Shown here: positions 58,630 through 64,000 of the stretch, piece by piece
How the letters are laid out: every line of letters begins with the position of its first letter
Position numbering within the stretch: position 1 is the first letter of the stretch
DNA from: Verminephrobacter eiseniae EF01-2
Lineage (GTDB): Bacteria > Pseudomonadota > Gammaproteobacteria > Burkholderiales > Burkholderiaceae_C
Reading direction: 5' to 3'
Length of the DNA stretch: 64,000 nt
NCBI RefSeq assembly: GCF_000015565.1
Contig: NC_008786.1
Location: forward strand, 3,348,001-3,412,000
The notes under the pieces: model-generated
Seen by the model: the letters and a program-made list of their open reading frames with translations, nothing else
What the model was told of the DNA's origin: nothing
The model's database searches: none
Program-made: the position numbers and the translations under genes

Positions 58630-60204
58630 ATGTTCTTCAAAGCCGGCCTGCTCTCGCTGCTGCTGCTGCTGGCCAGCCGTGCGCTCGGGGTGCTGCGCGA
58701 GACGGCCCTTGCCGCTGCCTTCGGCAGTTCCGGCATGGCCGATGTGGTCATCGTGATGCTGACCCTGCCCGATTGGCTGGCTGGCGTCGTGGCCGGCGGC
58801 GCATTGGCCTATGTGCTGCTGCCCCATTGGGCGCAAGAGACGCCGGCGCAGCAGCAGGCAACGCAAAACCGGGTGGCCAGGCGACTGCTGTGGACGGCGG
58901 GATGGCTCGCCGCCGGCATCGGCATCGCGCAAGTGCCATTGGGCGCGTTGCTGATGCCCGGTCTGCCGCCTGCGCTACAGGGCGCGGCCCACCAGGCGCT
59001 GCTCTGGAGCGCTGTGGCATTGCCGGCGGCGATGCTTGCGGGCCTGTGGGCGGCGCGGCTGCAGCATGAGCGCGATGTCGTCGGCCTGTACAGCGCCAAC
59101 CTGCTCGTCAACGGCGTGCTGATTGCGGCCCTGCTCCTGCTCGGCGGGACGGGGGCGGGCGTGGCTGACGGGCCCGGGTTGGGCGCCTTTTTGCTGCTCG
59201 CCGTGGTCTTGCGGCTGCTGTGGCAGGGATGGCGTTTGCGGCATCGGGGCCAGCGTGCGCAGCCGCCAGCGCCGCCGGCCTCGCTGGCACCTGCCGCGCC
59301 TGCGATACCTGCGATGCCTGTGGCGCCTGTGGCGCCGGCCCCGCTGCCGGGCTGGCGTGTCTGGCTCTGGGCGGCTCTGGGCGCGGGCCTGCCGCTGACG
59401 CTGCCCTTTGTCGCCCGGACGCTGGCTTCCGGCGCCGGCGAGGGGGCCTTGGCCACGTTCAACTACGCTTGGAAACTGGTCGAATTGCCGCTGGTGCTGG
59501 CCATACAGTTGGTGGCCGCGCTGGCCTTTCCGGCGATTGCGCAGGCCCATGCCGATGGCAAAGACGCGCACGCGCTGGCGCGCGCCGTCCGCAGCGCCCT
59601 GGTCATGGCCTGGACGCTGGCCTGCGCCAGCGCGGCGGCCTTGCTGGCTGGCGCGCCGGTGATCGCCCGATTGCTGTTTGGCTGGGGGCGCATGCAGGCG
59701 CCGGCGCTCGAGCAGATTGCCGCCTGGGGCAGTGCCGGTGCCTGGGGGCTGCTGCCGCAGGCGCTGCTGGCCGTGGCGTTGACGGTGCTGGCCACCTGGG
59801 GGCGCATGCGGTTTGCGGTGCTGGCCTATGCGCTGGCGCTGGCGCTGCTGCTGCTGGCGGGGGTGCTGGGGCTGACGGCAGGCCAGCAGCTGATGTGGGC
59901 CTTGAATGCCGGTTTCATGGTGGCGGCCCTGGTCGCCTGGAGCGCGCTGGGTGCCGTGCGGCACTGGGTGCCGCTGCGCACGCTGCTGGCTCCGTTCGCG
60001 GCCTTGCTGGTGGTGGCTTGGCTGGTGCAATGGCTCGGCCCTGCGGATGGCATCGCCCCCATCGTCCCCATCGGTCATGGACGGTTGCGCGAACTGGTGC
60101 CGCAATTGCTGCCGCAACTGCTGCTGTGCGCGCTGGCGGCGCTGGCCGTGATCGCGTCTGGCTGGTTCTCGGGGCCTCATCTGCGCAATGCCCTGCGGTC
60201 CTAG
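58630..60204 (+). CDS. murJ: MurJ-family lipid II flippase-like protein
   Basis: A 524-residue MATE/MOP-like inner-membrane protein with about 13 hydrophobic helices. The start (KAGLLSLLLLLASRALGVLR) and the ETALAAAFGSSGMADVVIVM block are MurJ-like. A Pro/Ala-rich loop lies near 205-235 (PPAPPASLAPAAPAIPAMPV). The stop TAG at 60202-60204 belongs to the CTAG edge of hairpin copy E, which did not change the protein end. Because an aldolase and a sugar transferase follow, it may flip a polysaccharide intermediate and not be the main peptidoglycan flippase. Confidence 0.82.
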   Translation: MFFKAGLLSLLLLLASRALGVLRETALAAAFGSSGMADVVIVMLTLPDWLAGVVAGGALAYVLLPHWAQETPAQQQATQNRVARRLLWTAGWLAAGIGIAQVPLGALLMPGLPPALQGAAHQALLWSAVALPAAMLAGLWAARLQHERDVVGLYSANLLVNGVLIAALLLLGGTGAGVADGPGLGAFLLLAVVLRLLWQGWRLRHRGQRAQPPAPPASLAPAAPAIPAMPVAPVAPAPLPGWRVWLWAALGAGLPLTLPFVARTLASGAGEGALATFNYAWKLVELPLVLAIQLVAALAFPAIAQAHADGKDAHALARAVRSALVMAWTLACASAAALLAGAPVIARLLFGWGRMQAPALEQIAAWGSAGAWGLLPQALLAVALTVLATWGRMRFAVLAYALALALLLLAGVLGLTAGQQLMWALNAGFMVAALVAWSALGAVRHWVPLRTLLAPFAALLVVAWLVQWLGPADGIAPIVPIGHGRLRELVPQLLPQLLLCALAALAVIASGWFSGPHLRNALRS

Positions 60205-60334
60205 TGTCGCGTCACCGATCATCTGTCGGTCTGCGCTGGCCATCGAAGCGCATCGCGGCGTTGCATCGCTTGCCAATACAGCTCGGTATGGGCTGCGCGC
60301 AGCCTACGACATCTGATCGGTGACACGACACTAG
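60201..60334 (+). mobile_element. Hairpin repeat (MITE-like), copy E, internally deleted
   Basis: A 134-bp copy with CTAG at both edges. It lacks about 32 bases of the right arm between two GGCTGCGCG-like direct repeats, so it probably lost them by slippage or recombination. The right terminus also has one change (TGACACGACACTAG). Its left CTAG contains the murJ stop codon. Confidence 0.85.
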
Positions 60335-60407
60335 ACGCAATGCCCGGCGACCCTGGGCGCAGGGTCATGGGGGCGCCAGCCCTGCGGGCCATAATCCCTG
60401 CCGCACC

Positions 60408-61214
60408 ATGATGGATTTCCTGCAAATCACGAACGATCCCGCGTTGGCGCGCCGCTGCGATCGGCTGCCGGGCATGCGCCTGTTTGTCGATCTCGAAACC
60501 CATGGCAAGGCTGAGCGGCAAGCCGGGCGCAATACCTTCATCAGCAACCATGCGCCCGAGGACGTGGGCCGTATCAAGGCGCAGCTTCGGCGCGCGCGCC
60601 TGATGGTGCGGGTCAACCCGCTGCACAGCGGCAGCGCCGCCGAGTTGGAGCGCGTGCTGGCGCAAGCTGCCGATTGGGTGATGCTGCCCATGTTCCATAC
60701 GCCGGAGCAATTGCGCCGCTTCAGCGCCCTGGTGGCCGGGCGCGCGCCCATCGTGGCGCTGCTGGAAACGGCGGGCGCGTTGCAGACGCTCGATGATTGG
60801 CTGGCCACCCCCGGTCTCTGTGAGGTGTTTGTCGGGCTCAATGATCTGCACTTGGCGCTCGGCTGCCGGTTCATGTTCGAGCCTTTGGCGCAGGGCCTGC
60901 TCGATCGGGTCGCGGCCCGGGTGCACGCGCAAGGCTTGCGCTTTGGCTTCGGCGGCATTGCGCGCCTGGATGAGGGGCTGCTGCCGGGGCGCAGCGTGCT
61001 GGCCGAGCATTTGCGGCTGGGCTCTGGCGCGGTGATCCTGTCGCGCAGCTTCCAGCACGACCAGGCGCCCGATGCCTGGGAGGAGCAGGTGCGCGCGCTG
61101 CGCCAGGCCGAGCGCGATCTGGCCGCACGCAGCGCCGATCAGGTCGAGCGCGACCGCTGGCGCATCCGTTCGGCAATAGCCGGCCTTGCCGCAGGCATGG
61201 GGCCTGCCGCGTGA
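60408..61214 (+). CDS. HpcH/HpaI-type aldolase
   Basis: A 268-residue TIM-barrel aldolase of the HpcH/HpaI (class II, metal) type. RLFVDLETHGKAERQAGRNT near residue 25, MLPMFHTPEQLRRF near 92, VALLETAGAL, and VGLNDLHLALGCRFMFEPLA near 140 hold the metal and substrate residues. It usually cleaves or makes 2-oxo acids. The stop overlaps the sugar-transferase GTG start (GTGA), so it likely supplies or modifies a sugar acid for the same polysaccharide. The exact substrate is not known. Confidence 0.85.
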   Translation: MMDFLQITNDPALARRCDRLPGMRLFVDLETHGKAERQAGRNTFISNHAPEDVGRIKAQLRRARLMVRVNPLHSGSAAELERVLAQAADWVMLPMFHTPEQLRRFSALVAGRAPIVALLETAGALQTLDDWLATPGLCEVFVGLNDLHLALGCRFMFEPLAQGLLDRVAARVHAQGLRFGFGGIARLDEGLLPGRSVLAEHLRLGSGAVILSRSFQHDQAPDAWEEQVRALRQAERDLAARSADQVERDRWRIRSAIAGLAAGMGPAA

Positions 61215-61768
61215 AGCGCCTGCTGGATATCGCGCTGTCTGTGGCGGCGCTGCTCCTGCTCAGCCCGGTCTGGCTCGCCGCCGCGCTGGCCAGCGCGCTG
61301 GGCGACGGTTTTCCGGTGCTGTTCCGGCAGGTGCGGGTGGGGCTGCATGGGCGCGAGTTCCGCATGTACAAGTTCCGCAGCATGGTGCGCCAGGCGGACC
61401 GCCTCGGCCCCCATTTCACGACGGGCGGTGACGACCCGCGCATCACGCCGGTGGGGCGCTGGCTGCGGCGCACCAGCATCGACGAATTGCCGCAACTGCT
61501 GAATGTGCTCAAGGGCGACATGAGCCTGGTCGGCCCCCGCCCCGACCTGCCGGTGCAGCGTGATCTCTACACCGAGGCGCAATGGCTGGCACGTTGCAGC
61601 GTTCGGCCCGGCATCACCGGTTTGGCGCAGGCGCTGTACCGTTCAGAGGCCACGCATGAGCAGCGACTGGCGGCAGATTTGCGCTACGCACGCGAAATGA
61701 GCCTGTGGCTGGATCTGCAAATCATGCTGTGGAGCCTGCGGCGGTTGGGCGGCAAGGCGGCGAATTAG
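61211..61768 (+). CDS. Bacterial sugar transferase (exopolysaccharide priming enzyme type)
   Basis: A 185-residue membrane-linked glycosyl-1-phosphate transferase. An N-terminal helix (IALSVAALLLLSPVWLAAAL) anchors it; MYKFRSMVRQAD, TSIDELPQLLNVLKGDMSLV and GPRPDLP are the diagnostic motifs of the WcaJ/RfbP-like catalytic domain, followed by RPGITGLAQALYRSE. It starts polysaccharide synthesis on undecaprenyl phosphate. The start is GTG at the overlap with the aldolase gene. The rest of a capsule or LPS cluster is not here. Confidence 0.92.
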   Translation: MKRLLDIALSVAALLLLSPVWLAAALASALGDGFPVLFRQVRVGLHGREFRMYKFRSMVRQADRLGPHFTTGGDDPRITPVGRWLRRTSIDELPQLLNVLKGDMSLVGPRPDLPVQRDLYTEAQWLARCSVRPGITGLAQALYRSEATHEQRLAADLRYAREMSLWLDLQIMLWSLRRLGGKAAN

Positions 61769-61795
61769 CCTGGCCACCGGAATTGCCGGGGCCTG

Positions 61796-61961
61796 CTAGT
61801 GTCGCGTCACGGATCAGATGTCGTAGGCTGCGCGCAGCCATCGGAGCGTAGCGCAAGGCGCATCGCGCAGCCAATACCGAGCGTATTGGCAAGCGATGCA
61901 ACGCCGCGATGCGCTTCGATGGCCAGCGCAGACCGACAGATGATCGGTGACGCGACACTAG
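61796..61961 (-). mobile_element. Hairpin repeat (MITE-like), copy F, reverse orientation
   Basis: Full 166-bp copy with CTAG edges, in the opposite orientation to the other five, 28 bases after the sugar-transferase stop. Its left terminus reads CTAGTGTCGCGTCACGGATC and its right arm keeps the common CCGATC form. The centre again holds the GCCAATAC/GTATTGGC stem. It interrupts no gene. Confidence 0.88.
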
Positions 61962-62162
61962 GGCCAGGGATGCCCGCCGTGCGGTGGGTGTGGTGCTGCG
62001 GTGGCGGACGGATATCGGCGCGCAGTCCGCGCCGGTTCACCGGCCGCCTGCCCGGTGGGCCGCTGCGACTTTTCTGCTGCTGAAAACTGCCAAGAATGGG
62101 CTTGAACACTGGCCGGCGACGGCGCATCGTATGGCCATCAAAACAAGCGGACCTGCGCCACC

Positions 62163-63035
62163 ATGGCCATCGACAGTGCAACCCTGCAGCGTGTGACAGC
62201 GCAGCTCTATGAGCGCTCCCTGAAGAAAATCCCCGACGACACGCGCGCTGCACTTGCGCGCGCTGAAACTGCCGAGACCGACGTCACCGGAAAGCGCATG
62301 CTCAAGATCATGCTGCAGAGCGCGGACGCGGCGCAGCAGGACAATGAATTGGTCTGCTCGGACGTCGGCATTCCGGTCTACAGCATCAAGATCGGCACAC
62401 GGGTGCAGTTCGAGGGGCCGGTGCGCGCAGCGATCACCCGGGGCTTCGCAGAGTTGGTGCAGCGCAGCGATCCGCCGATCCTCAAGATGGTGACCAACCC
62501 GCTGACCCATGAACGCAGCCATGCCGGCAAGGACATGCCGCTGCTGAGTTTCGACGTGATCGACGATGCGGACTATGTCGAGATCGTCTGCGCCCCCAAG
62601 GCCATGGGCACTGGTCGGTGGGAAGCGATCGATGTCTTCGTCTACCCGACGCTGGAGCAGATCGAGAGGTTCATACTCGATACCGTGCTGCGCGCAGGCT
62701 CGCAACCTTGCCTGCCGATCGTGATCGGCGTGGGCATAGGCGGCACTTTCGACCATGCGGCGCGGCTGGCCAAGGAGTCGGTGCTGCGCCCTTTCGGCCG
62801 CACCAACCCCGAGCCGATTTTGGCGGCCATGGAGCAGCGCCTGCTCGACGCCGTCAATGCCATGGGCTTCGGCCCGATGGGCACCGGGGGCGACGCCAGT
62901 GCGATGGCAGTCCACATCGACTACGCCGCCAGCCACGGTTTCGTGCCGGTCGCCGTGTGCCTGAACTGCTGGATCAACCGCCGCACCGCCGCCCGCATCC
63001 ACAACGACGGCCGCGTCGAGGATCTCCACTGGTAA
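62163..63035 (+). CDS. Fumarate hydratase / tartrate dehydratase, alpha subunit (class I, iron-sulfur)
   Basis: A 290-residue subunit of the two-part [4Fe-4S] hydro-lyases that dehydrate malate or tartrate. Cys residues that can bind the cluster are in LVCSDVGIP, SQPCLPIVIGVGIGGTFDHA and VAVCLNCWINRRTAARI. The paired beta subunit starts six bases downstream. Fumarate, L-tartrate or related 2-hydroxy acids are possible; the sequence does not decide. The Bug receptor downstream may import the substrate. No start problem: ATG 62163. Confidence 0.88.
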   Translation: MAIDSATLQRVTAQLYERSLKKIPDDTRAALARAETAETDVTGKRMLKIMLQSADAAQQDNELVCSDVGIPVYSIKIGTRVQFEGPVRAAITRGFAELVQRSDPPILKMVTNPLTHERSHAGKDMPLLSFDVIDDADYVEIVCAPKAMGTGRWEAIDVFVYPTLEQIERFILDTVLRAGSQPCLPIVIGVGIGGTFDHAARLAKESVLRPFGRTNPEPILAAMEQRLLDAVNAMGFGPMGTGGDASAMAVHIDYAASHGFVPVAVCLNCWINRRTAARIHNDGRVEDLHW

Positions 63036-63041
63036 GCCGCC

Positions 63042-63659
63042 ATGTTCCATCCGCTGGTACTTCCCCTGTCGCGCGACAAAGTGCGCGCACTCGCCGTCGG
63101 CGACATGGTGACGCTCGATGGTGAAATCACCGTCAGCATCGGCCTGCAAACGCATCAGCGCATGGTGCAGGCAGTGGGCGATGGCCAGGCGCTGCCGGTC
63201 GATCTGCGCGCGGGCGCTTTTTTTCACCTCAGCACCTGTGTTCGGGACACCGGGGACGGGCCGCAGCCGCTGTACACGAACCCGAGTACCAGCACGCGCT
63301 ACAACGCCTGGATGCCGTCGCTGGTGCGCGGCCTCGACCTGCGCTTGACCGGCGGCAAGGGGGGGCTCGACGCGGCCAGCGTGCAGGCGCTGCGCGATAC
63401 CGGCTGCGTCTACCTGTCCTTTCTTGGCGGCGGGGCGCCGTTGTTGTCGCGCGGATTGCGCGGCCTGGTGTCTTCCCACTGGAACGAATACATCTCGCAA
63501 TTTCGCTTGCTGACGTTGCGTGTGGCCGCGTTCGGTCCCGCCACGGTGGCCATCGATGCGCACGGCAACAGCCTCTACGAGCAACTGCGCGGGCAGGCAC
63601 AAGCCCGCATGCCGCAATTGCTGCAGCGCCTGGACGCGGCCCGCAAGGCATCTCGATGA
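63042..63659 (+). CDS. Fumarate hydratase / tartrate dehydratase, beta subunit
   Basis: A 205-residue C-terminal-domain subunit that provides the catalytic swivel domain for the alpha subunit. Its core DLRLTGGKGGLDAASVQALR and SFLGGGAPLLSRGL matches the Fumerase_C fold, with ALAVGDMVTLDGEITVSIG at the start. It follows the alpha gene by six bases and precedes the Bug receptor gene by 22. The three form one probable catabolic operon. Confidence 0.87.
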   Translation: MFHPLVLPLSRDKVRALAVGDMVTLDGEITVSIGLQTHQRMVQAVGDGQALPVDLRAGAFFHLSTCVRDTGDGPQPLYTNPSTSTRYNAWMPSLVRGLDLRLTGGKGGLDAASVQALRDTGCVYLSFLGGGAPLLSRGLRGLVSSHWNEYISQFRLLTLRVAAFGPATVAIDAHGNSLYEQLRGQAQARMPQLLQRLDAARKASR

Positions 63660-63681
63660 CAACACCCGGGAGACTGAAAAA

Positions 63682-64000
63682 AATGAACAGGCGACATTGG
63701 CTCGGCGCAACCCTGTGCGCCGTCGGCACGGCGGCGAGTCTCGTGCCGGTGACTGCACTGGCCGAAGGCGGCGCATGGCCGAACCGGCCGATCCGGCTGA
63801 TCGTGCCCTTTCCGGCCGGCGGCAGCACCGACATGGTGGCGCGCCATCTCGCGCAAGGTCTCAGTGAGCGCCTTGGCACCTCCGTCATCGTCGACAACCG
63901 TGCCGGCGCGGCCGGCAACATCGGCACCGACGCAGTGGCCAAGGCGGCGCCGGACGGGTACACCATCGGCCTGGTCACTTCCGGGCCGATGGTGAACAAC
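63682..64000 (+). CDS. Bug/TctC-family periplasmic receptor (5' part; runs off window)
   Basis: The first 106 residues of a second Bug receptor. A signal peptide (LGATLCAVGTAASLVPVTAL) is followed by WPNRPIRLIVPFPAGGSTDM and VIVDNRAGAAGNIGTDAVAK, the same two blocks as the receptor at 53978. ATG 63682 follows GGGAGACTGAAAAAA. It probably binds the acid used by the dehydratase encoded just upstream. The gene is open at the window end. Confidence 0.9.

Overview
This 64-kb window is high-GC chromosomal DNA that looks like a betaproteobacterium of the Burkholderiales, most likely Comamonadaceae. That placement is an inference. It rests on the Bug/TctC-type receptors beside CaiB and CitE genes, the rubredoxin-pilGHIJ-chpA twitching-chemotaxis cluster next to thiD and hemL, the dusB-fis pair, and the general codon bias. 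Dispersed 134-167 bp hairpin repeats suggest a genome rich in small mobile repeats, as in Verminephrobacter or Acidovorax-like organisms.

Layout. 1-6.9 kb: the end of a branched-chain amino-acid permease (livH), soluble and membrane pyrophosphatases (ppa, hppA) facing away from each other, an aldehyde dehydrogenase and a short-chain dehydrogenase. 6.9-16.2 kb: a complete type I restriction-modification operon (hsdM, hsdS, hsdR) with defence-type accessory genes between its core subunits: two HEPN proteins, a nucleotidyltransferase (MNT) domain fused to the N-terminus of HsdS, an Abi-C protein and a RhuM protein. 16.3-18.5 kb: a polar amino-acid ABC transporter. 18.7-28.6 kb: type IV pilus chemotaxis genes (rubredoxin, pilG, pilH, pilI, pilJ and a giant chpA). 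28.7-36 kb: thiD-like kinase, hemL, purH, dusB-fis, a degenerate VanX-like lipoprotein and a YqaA-like membrane protein. 36-43.8 kb: a glutamine-synthetase-like gene plus three split glutamate-synthase-like genes of the N-methylglutamate (MgsABC/GlxBCD) type, with a divergent XRE-cupin regulator and a DAO-type oxidoreductase.

44.06-50.64 kb is a probable genomic island at the 3' end of a tRNA-Gly(CCC) gene: a 16-bp copy of the tRNA end lies at its far side. It carries a mosaic of broken genes (LysR, NYN/PIN-like nuclease and ABC ATPase fragments joined in frame), a DUF2141 protein, an outer-membrane protein cut by a hairpin repeat, a frameshifted LolA-like protein, and an apparently intact small-protein/ABC-exporter operon. 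50.6-64 kb: tRNA-Gly, msrA, an AHSA1 protein, a LysR-CitE-Bug-CaiB catabolic cluster, lysS-mscS, a murJ-aldolase-sugar transferase group, and a two-subunit fumarase/tartrate dehydratase followed by another Bug receptor that runs off the window.

Two signals stand out. One is the MNT-HsdS fusion with its translationally coupled HEPN partner, which physically joins a HEPN/MNT toxin-antitoxin-like module to the DNA-recognition subunit of a type I restriction system. The other is a six-copy family of full-length hairpin repeats, each at a CTAG target with shared TA, resembling non-autonomous IS630/Tc1-mariner elements. One copy interrupts an outer-membrane protein gene, and deleting it on paper restores the reading frame exactly.
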